Shown here: in pieces, positions 45,717 through 54,830 of the stretch
How the letters are laid out: every line of letters begins with the position of its first letter
Position numbering within the stretch: position 1 is the stretch's first letter
Position numbers and translations under genes: made by a program
Assembly (NCBI RefSeq): GCF_030381805.1
Contig: NZ_JAUDRH010000002.1
Coordinates: forward strand, 248,001-312,000
DNA length: 64,000 nucleotides
Direction: 5' to 3'
Source of the DNA: Chlorogloeopsis sp. ULAP01
GTDB lineage: Bacteria; Cyanobacteriota; Cyanobacteriia; Cyanobacteriales; Nostocaceae
Notes under the pieces: generated by a model
The model's database searches: none
Seen by the model: the letters and a program-made list of their open reading frames with translations, nothing else
Told to the model about the DNA's origin: nothing

Positions 45717-46663
45717 ACTTTTTGAATCAATCGTCGTCCCAATAAACCCTGAGGTCGAACTAAAAGCATAATAAACAAAATCCCAAAGGCAACAGCGTCT
45801 TTGTAACCGGAGTATTCGGCTGGAACAAATGCCTCCACCAATCCGATGAGCAAACCTCCCAATACCGCACCGGGAATACTACCCAAGCCACCCAAAACAA
45901 TCACTGCTAGCCCCCGTAGCCCAAAAGCAATGCCGAAATACGGCCCTGCTATGCTAACACTGGAGGCAACTAAAGTACCTGCTAATCCTGCTAAAAAACT
46001 GCTGATAAAAAATGTCAGCACGATAAAGCGATCGCTATTAATTCCTAATAAACTGGCGGTAGTTGCATCTTCAGCGATCGCCTGCATTGCTTTACCGTAT
46101 TTAGTGCGGCTAATAAAATAGGTAAGAATGGCGACAAACACCATTGAAACACCAAAAATTACTACCTGCACAGTGCGAATAGGAATTGGACTATCTGAGC
46201 TACCAAAGTTAATAGCGGGTGGTAAATTACCATAAGTATCAGCAGGATAAGTATAACTTTCTGCACCTACTAAATACTGAATTAAGTTGACAATCACGAC
46301 TCCCACACCCAAGCTAGAAACCACTGTGAGCAAGGGATCGGAACCACGCTGGCGCAAAGGTAGAAAAGCAATTCTTTCTACTATTACTCCAACTATTCCT
46401 GCGAGAATGCTTCCCACAACTAATGCCAATGCAAATGGTAATTGTATAGGTAGTGCAGCATTTGCTAACAAGCCATTAAATCCAAACCTACCACCCATCA
46501 GTGCATAGGTAAAATAAGCTCCCAGGGTGAAAATTGCACCGTGAGCTAAATTAATGATGCCCAAAATTGAGTAAACTAGGGTATACCCTAAAGCAAAAAT
46601 AGCATAGACGCTACCAATAGATAACCCGTTTAAAAATTGTTGCAAAATCAGAGATATATCCAT
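45713..46663 (-). CDS. natD: Branched-chain/neutral amino acid ABC permease, LivH/NatD type
   Basis: The 316-residue membrane protein has eight to nine hydrophobic segments and the LivH-family signatures NGLSIGSVYAIFALGYTLVYSILGIINLAHGA at the N-terminus and GLRGLAVIVLGGLGSIPGAVLGG near the EAA region. It forms half of the channel of an amino acid uptake transporter. It lies 7 bases after the periplasmic binding protein gene on the same strand, so they form an operon. The partner permease and ATPases are not in the window. NatD of the Anabaena N-I system is the best guess; a urea or other LivH paralogue is possible. Confidence 0.85.
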   Translation of the reverse strand: MDISLILQQFLNGLSIGSVYAIFALGYTLVYSILGIINLAHGAIFTLGAYFTYALMGGRFGFNGLLANAALPIQLPFALALVVGSILAGIVGVIVERIAFLPLRQRGSDPLLTVVSSLGVGVVIVNLIQYLVGAESYTYPADTYGNLPPAINFGSSDSPIPIRTVQVVIFGVSMVFVAILTYFISRTKYGKAMQAIAEDATTASLLGINSDRFIVLTFFISSFLAGLAGTLVASSVSIAGPYFGIAFGLRGLAVIVLGGLGSIPGAVLGGLLIGLVEAFVPAEYSGYKDAVAFGILFIMLLVRPQGLLGRRLIQKV

Positions 46664-46670
46664 GTTGCAA

Positions 46671-47885
46671 CTATTTTAAATATGCAAATTTGCCATCATT
46701 GCCATTCTGCTGCATTTTAATTTGGGCAATATAAAACTCTTTTTGAATCACCTCACCTTTTGGTGTAAAAGCAATTTCACCTAAGGGAGTATTATATTTT
46801 CCTGCTAATAACTCTTTGTTTAACTCTGTGCGCACTTGATTGAGAGGAAGAGTACTAATTTTGGTCTTTTTATCTAGAGATTTTAGAGCATCTATATATA
46901 CCTGTACAGCTGTAAAAGCTTGAGCGCTAAATTGTGGTGGTTCTGTTTTATATTGCTGTAGGTAAGCTTGGCGAAATGCTTTATTAATTTCCCCAGGATG
47001 TTCAGGGCTATAGGCTTGGGCAATCATCACACCATCACAAAAATTCTTACACACTTTAAACACATTAGAAGTGTTCAATCCATTGCCACCAATAATTATG
47101 CCTTTGTAACCTAATTCTCGTAGTTGCCGTACCAAGTTTCCACCATCAGCAGCCAAACCGGAAATTATTACTAAATCTGGCTTTAAATTTAATGCATTAG
47201 TGGCTTGAGCTTGAAAATCTGTATCTGTAGTTTGAAACTTTTGTACTGTTACTAAATCTAGTCCCGAATCTTTGACTGTTTTCTGAAAAATCTCTGTTTC
47301 AGATTTACTGTATGCATCATTTTGGGCATAGAAAACAGCAACTTTCTTAATGTTGGGGTTTTGTTTGAGCGCTGCCTTGACGGCATTAGGAGCAACTACA
47401 GAAATTGGTGCAGACACACGCGCAACATAATCTCCAATTTCTGGAACCCCATTAGCTGTATTTGAGGGGCCAACTACTGGTACTTTAGCACGCTCGGCGA
47501 TTGGATCGGCGCTAAAGGCTTGTTGTGATAAAGTTGGGCCAACAATACCTACAACCCTATCTTTGTTAATCAATGTTTGAAAAGCATTAATAGCACTGTT
47601 TTCGTCACCACCAGCATCTTGGAACACCAATTTGATTGGTGTACCGTTAATACCACCTTGAGCGTTAAAATACTTCTCTGCAATTTTTGCCCCTGTCACT
47701 TGTTCTTGACCGAGTAATGCTACATTACTTGTCTGTGCAACAGCAATACCGATGGGAATAGAGCCAGATACACCTTGGCTTGCTGATGTGTTGGTAGTAG
47801 TATTACTAGTTGTGCCTCCACAAGCTGTTAACAATACAGTGTAAGAAGCAAACAATGTGGTTGTCAGAGCAGTAAATTTTTTCAT
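46671..47885 (-). CDS. natB: Amino acid ABC transporter substrate-binding lipoprotein
   Basis: The 404-residue periplasmic binding protein belongs to the LivJ/type I fold. It has a lipoprotein signal (MKKFTALTTTLFASYTVLLTAC, lipobox LTAC), then IPIGIAVAQTSNVALLGQEQ, GIVGPTLSQQAFSADPIAERAKVPVVGPSNT and FSAQAFTAVQVYIDAL. ATG at 47885 has AGGAG 6-8 bases upstream; the frame extends six codons to 47903. It is the first gene of the pair with the LivH-type permease. NatB-like identity is inferred from the pair and its cyanobacterial context. Confidence 0.88.
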   Translation of the reverse strand: MKKFTALTTTLFASYTVLLTACGGTTSNTTTNTSASQGVSGSIPIGIAVAQTSNVALLGQEQVTGAKIAEKYFNAQGGINGTPIKLVFQDAGGDENSAINAFQTLINKDRVVGIVGPTLSQQAFSADPIAERAKVPVVGPSNTANGVPEIGDYVARVSAPISVVAPNAVKAALKQNPNIKKVAVFYAQNDAYSKSETEIFQKTVKDSGLDLVTVQKFQTTDTDFQAQATNALNLKPDLVIISGLAADGGNLVRQLRELGYKGIIIGGNGLNTSNVFKVCKNFCDGVMIAQAYSPEHPGEINKAFRQAYLQQYKTEPPQFSAQAFTAVQVYIDALKSLDKKTKISTLPLNQVRTELNKELLAGKYNTPLGEIAFTPKGEVIQKEFYIAQIKMQQNGNDGKFAYLK

Positions 47886-48382
47886 AAAAACTCCTTTAAT
47901 CATATTTATTTGACCATATACAGGTAAAAATTTGGTATATTAATCTGAAGTTGACATTTTTTATTTTCAGGTTTTTCTTTAGTGGAATTAACTCAGTAGT
48001 GTAGCAAGCGATCGCAATGGTTTTGTTGCATACAGATGTTAATTTATATAGCAACTTGACAAGCTTTTACTCTCGCTAAGATCTATCAATCTGATGCGAT
48101 CGCTTTTTACCAAAATCTTAATGAATATTTAGCTTTTGCAAACGCTGCTAATAAACCCATGCGTCTAGTGCGATCGCCTCTGGTGGGAAAAGTTTTGTGC
48201 TGGCGTCTTGAGAAGTCATAGGCGAATTTACGGCTATCTCCGTAGGTAGGTGTGATTTCATTTTGCAAGCAAGGCAGTCAAAATGCTGATCAAAGAAATT
48301 ATCAATGAGTTAGCACTTGACAGAGTGCATATCAATTAGAGTGAATGTGATCTCGGCAGTATAAATCAGGTATATCCAGCGC
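47886..48382. other. Intergenic region upstream of natB and comB
   Basis: The gap is divergent. A + strand stretch at about 48080-48220 is open (IYQSDAIAFYQNLNEYLAFA...) but has no start signal and I cannot match it to a family; it may be a gene fragment. Several HIP1 sites are present. Confidence 0.35.
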
Positions 48383-49120
48383 GTGAAGCTATTTGTATAT
48401 CACACTCCGGAATTAACTCCAACGGGTAAAGTGCCAGAATGTGCGATCGCAGTCGATGTACTGCGAGCCACCACCACAATGGCGACAGTGTTAGCAGCTG
48501 GAGGCGAGGCTGTTCAAGTCTTCAGCGATTTAGATCATCTCATGCAAGTTAGCGAATCTTGGCCTATTGAAAAACGGCTACGAGCGGGAGAACGAGGAGG
48601 CGCAAAAGTTCCTGGCTTTGACATGGGTAACTCCCCTTTAGACTGTACGCCAGATATTGTACAAGGACGGCGCTTGTTTATCAGTACTACTAATGGCACT
48701 CGTACTTTACAGCGAGTACAGGATGCCCAGTCTGTTTTGGCAGCAGCATTTATTAACCGTAGCGCCGTAGTGAAGTATCTTCTGGAAATTCAGCCAGAGA
48801 CAGTATGGATTGTCGGTTCTGGTTGGGAAGGCAATTTTTCTCTAGAAGATACTGCTTGTGCTGGTGCGATCGCCCATAGTATATGCCAAAAAACTCAATT
48901 GTCACCCGATGAAATCGCTGGTAACGATGAAGTAATTAATGCGATCGCTCTTTACTCTCAGTGGCAAGACAATTTATTGGGACTTTTTCACCATGCTAGT
49001 CATGGCAAACGCTTATTGCGATTAAATTGTCATGAAGACTTAAAATATTGTTCCCAAGCCGATATTTTAGATGTCTTGCCCATGCAGCAAGAACCAGGAG
49101 TTTTAAAAAGGTACTATTAA
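48383..49120 (+). CDS. comB: 2-phosphosulfolactate phosphatase ComB family
   Basis: The 245-residue protein matches ComB, the Mg2+-dependent phosphatase that makes sulfolactate from 2-phosphosulfolactate in coenzyme M biosynthesis of methanogens. Signatures are CAIAVDVLRATTTMATVL, LRAGERGGAKVPGFDMGNSP, STTNGTRTL and EDTACAGAI. Cyanobacteria do not make coenzyme M, so its role here is unknown. The start is GTG at 48383 (MKLFVYHTPEL). Confidence 0.9.
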   Translation: MKLFVYHTPELTPTGKVPECAIAVDVLRATTTMATVLAAGGEAVQVFSDLDHLMQVSESWPIEKRLRAGERGGAKVPGFDMGNSPLDCTPDIVQGRRLFISTTNGTRTLQRVQDAQSVLAAAFINRSAVVKYLLEIQPETVWIVGSGWEGNFSLEDTACAGAIAHSICQKTQLSPDEIAGNDEVINAIALYSQWQDNLLGLFHHASHGKRLLRLNCHEDLKYCSQADILDVLPMQQEPGVLKRYY

Positions 49121-49569
49121 TCAAAGTAAACAATTCTGTTTTATCAACTAAAGAACTCTGAACATCCTGAAGCCAGTTGCAATCTAAGGAGGGAAATTCT
49201 CAGGGCGTAAGCCAGACAAGAAAAACCAGCAGGCGTGCAGGTTTTTGATTAGTCCATACATATGGACTTTATCTGTGCAGCAGTGAATTAAATTCGCCTA
49301 GTTATTTTCATTAATTGCATTCGGAGTTCTGTGTTCTGAGTTCTTCCTTAAAATTCCATTTTCCCTTTTCCGTAAAATCAATGTTATTTAACATTGACCC
49401 AAAAATCAGCCGTGTTTACTTTCCCTTTACGATTAAATTGCATCCAAAGTTTATACAGCGCATTTCATCTAGATGAAGTATATTACCCCACCCACCCTAT
49501 CGGGTTCCCTCCCCTTAGTAAGGGGAGGGTTAGGGAGGGGTGTACTCCATTAACTTGCAATCCGCTGTA
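49121..49569. repeat. Repeat-rich intergenic region after comB
   Basis: GTCCATA/TATGGAC (49252-49267) followed by TTT may terminate comB. At 49507-49529 CCCTCCCCTT/AAGGGGAGGG form a perfect 10-bp hairpin within a longer dispersed repeat (about 49485-49565), which runs into the 3' end of the decayed lipoprotein gene. Confidence 0.6.
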
Positions 49570-50299
49570 TCTACCTGGCTGAAGAAAGCTAGTGATAAAA
49601 TTCACCTGTCCTTTTGGTGAATCATTGATAGCATGAGCATGAATATAATCAGACTCTGTCAAAGGCGATGAACTTTTGATAATCACTAAATGTGCTTTTT
49701 CTCATAAATACGGCTGTAAGTCTTTGACGGGTTGATTACTCGTAGTATCTTTTAAATCAAATCTCAAGTTGACTTTCTCACTAGCCTTGATAGTTGGTTG
49801 AGCAAAATTCAAATTAACTTTTATATTTTGCCAGAACTGTAGGAAGTGGAGTAGAACCAGAAACTTTTATATTCATCACAGCAACCTTTTCTTTGTCTTT
49901 GGTTGGTTTGTAGTCGCTAAAAATAGTGTAATTATTAGGCTCATAAAAATTAGTATTAACTTCAAAACGTCCCTCTCCTTTGTAAGTTGGATCTAGATGA
50001 TTAAATAGTTTCAAGTCATCACTAACAATAATTAAATGCATTAATTTTTCTTGAAATTTATCAAATTTCAGGATAGGTTTTCCTTGAATATCTTGGATAG
50101 TAATTACCAAAGGTACAGATTGATTCGGCAAAAGTTTTTGAGGAGCAGTTAATTTTGCCTGTGTGATTATAGAGCTTTTGTCTTTATCTTCTGTTGAATG
50201 TCCATCATGAGAAGTTTGCTTAGAGTTAATAACTGATGAGCAACCTTGACTAAGTCATAAAGCTGCTAATGTAGAAATTCCAGCAACAGAATATTTCAT
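49570..50299 (-). pseudogene. Decayed secreted lipoprotein gene (two-domain beta-sandwich type)
   Basis: Reading from ATG 50299, the frame gives MKYSVAGISTLAAL, then TGA at 50257-50255, then LSQGCSSV, a lipoprotein lipobox split by the stop. The frame is open again through LPNQSVPLVITIQDIQGKP, HLIIVSDDLKLFNHLDP and FYEPNNYTIFSDYKP to 49814. One extra A in AAAA near 49820 then shifts the frame; the next domain continues VNLNFAQPTIKASEKVNLRFDL, meets a second TGA (49704-49702, where Gly is expected before EKAHLVI), and runs to HAHAIND...FLQPGRYSG before a dispersed repeat replaces the end. The family resembles secreted YtkA/FixH-like domain proteins. Confidence 0.85.
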
Positions 50300-50514
50300 A
50301 AAATTCTTCCATACTCAATAATAGATAAGTAACATTCTCAAAGCGGAACTATTTTATTAATTCAACGTCTAAATGAGATTACCTAAAAAGCTGTTAAAAA
50401 CTTTTCCAACCAAATTTAGTTTGTTTCGGAAAACACGGTTATTTTTCCGGATATACTGGGATACACCTGAAAAGGTGTGCAAGCAAATTTTATAATAGCC
50501 CAGAAATAACACGG

Positions 50515-51816
50515 ATGAAGCTACGGTTTTTTTTACTCAGTGTAATCAGTATCTTACTTTTATCTTCTCCAGCAAAAGCAGCCCGTTTGGAATCTTGGCG
50601 CTTTGATCCCAGTCAGAATCAGCTGAACTTAACTACTGACTCTGGAGTTAAACCTAAAGCTTTTCTAATTAATAACCCAACCCGACTAGTAATTGACTTA
50701 CCGGGTACTCATTTAAAAAGCGATACAATCCGTCAAAGTTTTAGTTCCGCTGTTCGGGAGATCCGCATTGGCAAAGTTGACTCTAAAACAACCAGGATCG
50801 TAGTTGAATTAGCACCTGGTTATACGGTTTCTCCTGACAAATTATTGATTAAAGGTGATTCTTCTTCCCACTGGGTAGTACAATTTTCATCTATTGAGCG
50901 TGTAGCCGTTAAGAATTCGCTTGATTCAGTTTCCCATACCAAGTCAACAGAACAACAGACTCCTGTCTTGATTGGTGACAATTTAACCTTTGCTGGAGTT
51001 GTTTCTTTAGGTAAGGAAATATCACAGCTAAATTCTCAAGTAAAGGCTTTAATGACTCGTTACAGCTACCTCCAGCCAGGAATGTTTTTTTTGGATTTAG
51101 AAACAGGTAATTATTTAGACATCAATGGAGAGAAAATATTTCCGGCAGCTAGCACAATTAAGTTTCCCATTTTGATTGCTTTGTTTCAGGAAATAGACGC
51201 TGGCAGAGTTAAACTGAACGACACCTTAGTTATGCGGCGCGACTTGATGACAGGAGGTTCAGGAACAATGCGTTATAAACGTCCAGGAAGCAAGTTTAGT
51301 CTTTTGGAAACTGCAACTAAAATGATTACCATCAGCGACAATACCGCTACCAATATGATTATTGATCGCTTGGGTGGTAAAGCTAAATTAAATCAGCGTT
51401 TCCGTACTTGGGGATTGCAAAATACTATCATCCGCAATTTACTCGGTGACTTTAAAGGAACCAACACAACTAGTGCTAAAGATTTAGTGCGTTTGTCGGC
51501 ATTAATTACTAATGATCAGTTGCTGAGTAATAGCAGTCGCTCTAAAGTTTTGGATATCATGAGTCGTGTTCAGAACAGAAGTTTATTGCCAAAGGGTCTT
51601 GGCAAAGGAGCGGTAATTTCTCATAAAACAGGAACTCTTGGTATAATTCTCGGAGATGCGGGTATTGTTCAGATGCCAACAGGTAAACGTTATCTAGCAG
51701 GAATTATGGTACGAAGGCCTTTTGGTGATGCAAGAGCCAAGTCTTTTATTGGCGAAGTTTCCCGCTTAGTTTACGGGTATTTAGAGCATTCAAGGTTCAC
51801 TCAACTACCCAAGTGA
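50515..51816 (+). CDS. AMIN domain plus class A beta-lactamase-fold serine hydrolase
   Basis: The 433-residue exported protein has a signal peptide (1-22, ending SPAKA), an AMIN domain (about 23-125, expected to bind cell-wall or polysaccharide) and a C-terminal serine hydrolase domain (about 165-430). The penicillin-recognising motifs are complete: ASTIKF (SxxK), ISDNTA (SDN) and SHKTGTLG (KTG). The omega-loop Glu-x-x-Leu-Asn of true class A beta-lactamases is not visible (IIRNLLGDFKGTNTT), so a peptidoglycan role is more likely than antibiotic hydrolysis. Confidence 0.88.
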   Translation: MKLRFFLLSVISILLLSSPAKAARLESWRFDPSQNQLNLTTDSGVKPKAFLINNPTRLVIDLPGTHLKSDTIRQSFSSAVREIRIGKVDSKTTRIVVELAPGYTVSPDKLLIKGDSSSHWVVQFSSIERVAVKNSLDSVSHTKSTEQQTPVLIGDNLTFAGVVSLGKEISQLNSQVKALMTRYSYLQPGMFFLDLETGNYLDINGEKIFPAASTIKFPILIALFQEIDAGRVKLNDTLVMRRDLMTGGSGTMRYKRPGSKFSLLETATKMITISDNTATNMIIDRLGGKAKLNQRFRTWGLQNTIIRNLLGDFKGTNTTSAKDLVRLSALITNDQLLSNSSRSKVLDIMSRVQNRSLLPKGLGKGAVISHKTGTLGIILGDAGIVQMPTGKRYLAGIMVRRPFGDARAKSFIGEVSRLVYGYLEHSRFTQLPK

Positions 51817-51952
51817 AACCACTGCTAAGGTATGATGTAGGGGCATCGGGAATGGGAAATTAGACATGGCTCTATGTTTTTACCCGTTGCCCATTACCTT
51901 TGTGAGATACTCCACAGCAACTCTTATGCAACACTAGATGCTCACCCAGATT

Positions 51953-52321
51953 ATGGACTGTATTCATGTAACGGGTATTCGTGCCTATGGCTACACTGGG
52001 TATTTGCCAGAAGAACAAGTTTTAGGACAATGGTTTGAGGTAGATGTCAAGTTATGGCTAGATCTAAACTCTGCTGCGAAAAGTGATGCGATCGCAGATA
52101 CAGTAGACTACCGCCGCACGATCACCTTGGTGCAAGATCTAATCAAGACATCAAAATTTGCTTTAATCGAACGATTAGTAAGTACAATTGCAGACACTAT
52201 CTTGCAAGAGTGCGAGCAACTCACTCAAGTTCAAGTTATTCTTAGTAAACCTGCTGCACCCATTCCTGATTTTGATGGCAAAATTAGCATTGAAGTGACT
52301 AGAACAAAGCCTCATGTGTAG
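51953..52321 (+). CDS. folB: Dihydroneopterin aldolase
   Basis: FolB converts 7,8-dihydroneopterin to 6-hydroxymethyl-dihydropterin in folate synthesis. The protein has 122 residues from ATG 51953 (MDCIHVTGIRAYGYTGYLPEE; the Tyr and Glu are active-site residues), with DTVDYRRTITLVQDL, FALIERLVSTIADTIL (substrate-binding Glu) and the late Lys in ILSKPAAPIPDFDG. An in-frame ATG at 51938 would add five residues. It stands alone on the + strand, 136 bases after the AMIN protein gene. Confidence 0.93.
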   Translation: MDCIHVTGIRAYGYTGYLPEEQVLGQWFEVDVKLWLDLNSAAKSDAIADTVDYRRTITLVQDLIKTSKFALIERLVSTIADTILQECEQLTQVQVILSKPAAPIPDFDGKISIEVTRTKPHV

Positions 52322-52444
52322 ATTGATATTTCCTTTCTCAGCATATTAATTTAATTCTTATGGAAGCGATAGGATTTTTGACTGGAATGAAACTATCCTA
52401 ATTTTTCTATATTTTGAAACAAGATAACTCAGAATTTCACATCG

Positions 52445-52580
52445 TGTTGCATGAAAGTTGCATCTAACTTTACAAGACAACAAATTATATGGAATTCTTA
52501 TTCTCATATCATCACTCTCTAAAGCACTATCCTGTATTGCGTTTCTGATAGCCAGTGGAGTTCCTCGCACTGGCTTTTTT
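52445..52580 (+). ncRNA. Predicted small RNA gene, copy B
   Basis: A 31-nt box at 52445-52475 starts TGTTGCATGAAAGTTGCAT and ends AACTTTACAA, with a direct repeat GTTGCAT-GAAA-GTTGCAT. It is followed by TGGAATTCTTA (52490-52500) and a terminator AGCCAGTG (52550-52557), 10-base loop, CACTGGCT (52568-52575), T-run to 52580. The same elements in the same order form copy A at 17577-17689 on the other strand; 29 of 31 bases of the box agree. No plausible coding frame lies between box and terminator (about 100 bases). It sits in the folB-crcB gap. Confidence 0.65.
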
Positions 52581-52611
52581 CTATGCTGTTATGATTTGAG
52601 AATGCTCGTGA

Positions 52612-53041
52612 TTATCCCAAGCTATGTTTTGACTGAACTTTGATACGGATAAATTCAACTAAGGCATTCCCAAACAGGAGACTTATTAACCCCAATAAGG
52701 CACTGCTCAACCAGTAGAGCAAATCCATTTCAAAACTGTGTTGTTGAAGCAATTTGGCTAGATCTAACTCATAGGTTGAGAAGGTAGTGTAGGAACCTAA
52801 AAAGCCTGTGATGACTAATAATCTAACATCGGGATGAATTGCAATTAATCTTTCTAGTGACAATGTGGCAAACAAACCCATCACAAAACAACCACTGACG
52901 TTAATAATTTAGTGTGCTGTAAGGAAACCCGGTACCAAAAAGCTGGTTAATCCACAAACTTAAGTAATAACGCAAGAGCGCCCCAATAATTGCGCCGAGA
53001 CTAATTGCAACAGGAGTACGAATTGCAGAATTTTGCAGCAT
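52612..53041 (-). pseudogene. crcB: CrcB/Fluc fluoride channel, frameshifted
   Basis: CrcB forms a dual-topology dimeric fluoride exporter. From ATG 53041 the frame encodes MLQNSAIRTPVAISLGAIIGA, LRYYLSLWINQLFGTGFPYSTL, then breaks at an AAA run (about 52908-52910). After removing one base it continues IINVSGCFVMGLFATLSLER (the conserved Asn of NxxG) and GFLGSYTTFSTYELD (the Phe-box and central TTFST) to the stop at 52612. All other features are intact, so this is a single +1 lesion or a sequence error. It follows the antiporter gene by 8 bases in the same direction. Confidence 0.87.
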
Positions 53042-53049
53042 GACAAGTC

Positions 53050-54693
53050 TTATTTACTATCTCGAACAGATATGCGCTCATCTTCAACTAAAATGACGGG
53101 AACGGGGCTTATTTCCAGTACTGCCTGGGATACAGAACCCACCAGCACCTCATCCCAAGGCTGATGCCCTCGCTTACCAATGACAATATCAGTAACTTCA
53201 TAGTCTTGAGCCACACGGATAATTTCCTCTGGAATTGAGCCTGTAATAGCAATAAATTTATGGCGAATGTCTGCTAAAAGTCGTTGAGCTTTTTCTCGCA
53301 GATATTCTACTGCGTGAGGATCGTTGGTGCGAATAATATGTAATACAATCACTTCGGCATCACTACGACGGGCAAGATCGGCGGCTTTAATCAATACTTG
53401 ACTAGCTAGAGGGGAGGTATCAACAGCAGCCAGTATGACAATACGACGAGCGATCGCTACCTTAGTTGGATCGACTTCACCCCGCTCTAGCAGTTTTGGT
53501 GCAAAGGTAGGAATAGCCCAGGCTCCCAAAGGCGCAGTCACCAGAATCGATAAGGCTGCAATTGCCAGAATTGTCTCTCCGCCCTGAATTCCCTGTGCTA
53601 AGGGAATTGCACCAATTGCCGCTTGAACGGTAGCTTTTGCAGAGTTGCCTGGTAGTAAAAATAACCGCTCTCGCCAGTTCCAGTTGCTGCCTAAGGTAGA
53701 TAAATACCATCCTAGAGCACGTCCCATCAATGTCCCAACTACTATAATCAGCAATCCTGGAAGTAAAGTTTGTTCTAAAACTTGTAGTTGAATGCTTGCA
53801 CCTAAAAGCACAAACAAAAAAATCTCTGCTACAATCCACAAGCTATCAAAACCTGAACGTAAGCGCCGTGCTAAAGGAGGATCGAGTTCAATCAAGAAAA
53901 ACCCTGTTGCCATTACTGCTAGGTAGCCAGAGAAAAAAGGAAATTTTTCGGCTAAAACTACCAGTAACAAGGCAAAATTTGCTGTTACAAGAGTATCTTG
54001 TACTGAATTTTGAGTCCAGTTCTGCTTTGCTAGCAATACTACCAATAGCCGTGCTGTTACCAAACCGAGAATGACTCCTATCAGAATTTGGCAAATTATT
54101 TGCAGGGGAAGGAGTTGAATTGCACTCAAAGTAATGCCAAAAGGTAATGTGACTCCTCCATCTGCTTCTTGTGCTAGAAAGCTCAACAATAAGTTAAATA
54201 CCAACAGTAGCAATACATCTGACAAAGCGCTGCCGGTAAGAATTGCATCAGGAATCCCCTTAGTAACTCCCCAACCCAAGCTTTTTAATCGCAGCATTGC
54301 TGGCACGATTACCGCAGGTGACTCTGCCCCAATAATACAACCCAGTAGCAATCCAGTTGGAAAGTCGAACTTGAAAATCCACATGGCAGCCAGGGCAATA
54401 AATACAGCTTCGCACGCCGCAGGTAAAAATCCTAATCGCAGTGCTACTGTTCCTTGCTGTAAGAGTTTTTCTCTATCTAACCCTAATCCAGCCTTCATCA
54501 AGATGATCATCACAGCGATCGCTCGCAATGGAGCTGATGCTGCCAGTACATCAGGGCTTATTGTATCAGTGACTTGTGGCCCCAGTATAATTCCAACCAA
54601 AACCATGCCAACAAGTGCGGGTGCTTTCAACCGTCGAGTTATTTGTCCGACAAAAAAACCTGCAAGTAAAATCCAAACAATGCTTTCTAACAT
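53050..54693 (-). CDS. Cation/proton antiporter with C-terminal universal stress domain
   Basis: The 547-residue protein has about 12 membrane segments in residues 1-400 (MLESIVWILLAGFFVGQITRRL...), including GCIIGAESPAVIVPAMLRL near the ion-binding region, typical of the CPA family of Na+(K+)/H+ antiporters. Residues about 415-545 form a UspA domain: RIVILAAVDTSPLASQVLIKA, VIVLHIIRTNDPHAVEYL and VTDIVIGKRGHQPWDEVLVGSVSQAVLEISPVPVILV with the ATP-binding G-x2-G-x9-G-S pattern. The domain may sense ATP or a second messenger. ATG at 54693 is preferred to the GTG one codon earlier. crcB follows it closely. Confidence 0.9.
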   Translation of the reverse strand: MLESIVWILLAGFFVGQITRRLKAPALVGMVLVGIILGPQVTDTISPDVLAASAPLRAIAVMIILMKAGLGLDREKLLQQGTVALRLGFLPAACEAVFIALAAMWIFKFDFPTGLLLGCIIGAESPAVIVPAMLRLKSLGWGVTKGIPDAILTGSALSDVLLLLVFNLLLSFLAQEADGGVTLPFGITLSAIQLLPLQIICQILIGVILGLVTARLLVVLLAKQNWTQNSVQDTLVTANFALLLVVLAEKFPFFSGYLAVMATGFFLIELDPPLARRLRSGFDSLWIVAEIFLFVLLGASIQLQVLEQTLLPGLLIIVVGTLMGRALGWYLSTLGSNWNWRERLFLLPGNSAKATVQAAIGAIPLAQGIQGGETILAIAALSILVTAPLGAWAIPTFAPKLLERGEVDPTKVAIARRIVILAAVDTSPLASQVLIKAADLARRSDAEVIVLHIIRTNDPHAVEYLREKAQRLLADIRHKFIAITGSIPEEIIRVAQDYEVTDIVIGKRGHQPWDEVLVGSVSQAVLEISPVPVILVEDERISVRDSK

Positions 54694-54795
54694 CACGCAG
54701 CGACAAAATCATTAGTGGGCAGCGTGACTTGCAAATGGAAGTTAAAAGCAAATAGCCCCACTCTTCCATCGCAAGTCGGAAAAGTAGGAGCCATG

Positions 54796-54830
54796 TACTA
54801 GGTACTGGGTACTAGGTATTAGGTACTGGG
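54796..54830. repeat. Heptanucleotide STRR GTACTAG/GTACTGG
   Basis: Five units: GTACTAG, GTACTGG, GTACTAG, GTATTAG, GTACTGG. It is followed (54831-54960) by GC-rich interspersed sequence containing GGGGTTGGGGGGAAACCCCC, filling the antiporter-pfkA gap. Confidence 0.85.

Noticed and set aside
53042..53049. Fluoride riboswitch upstream of crcB
   Set aside because: The antiporter gene ends 8 bases before the crcB start, leaving no room for one there.
54134..54715. 193-codon open frame on the + strand
   Set aside because: It is antisense to the cation/proton antiporter, whose protein features are unambiguous; the translation is low-complexity Ser/Asn/Pro typical of a shadow frame.
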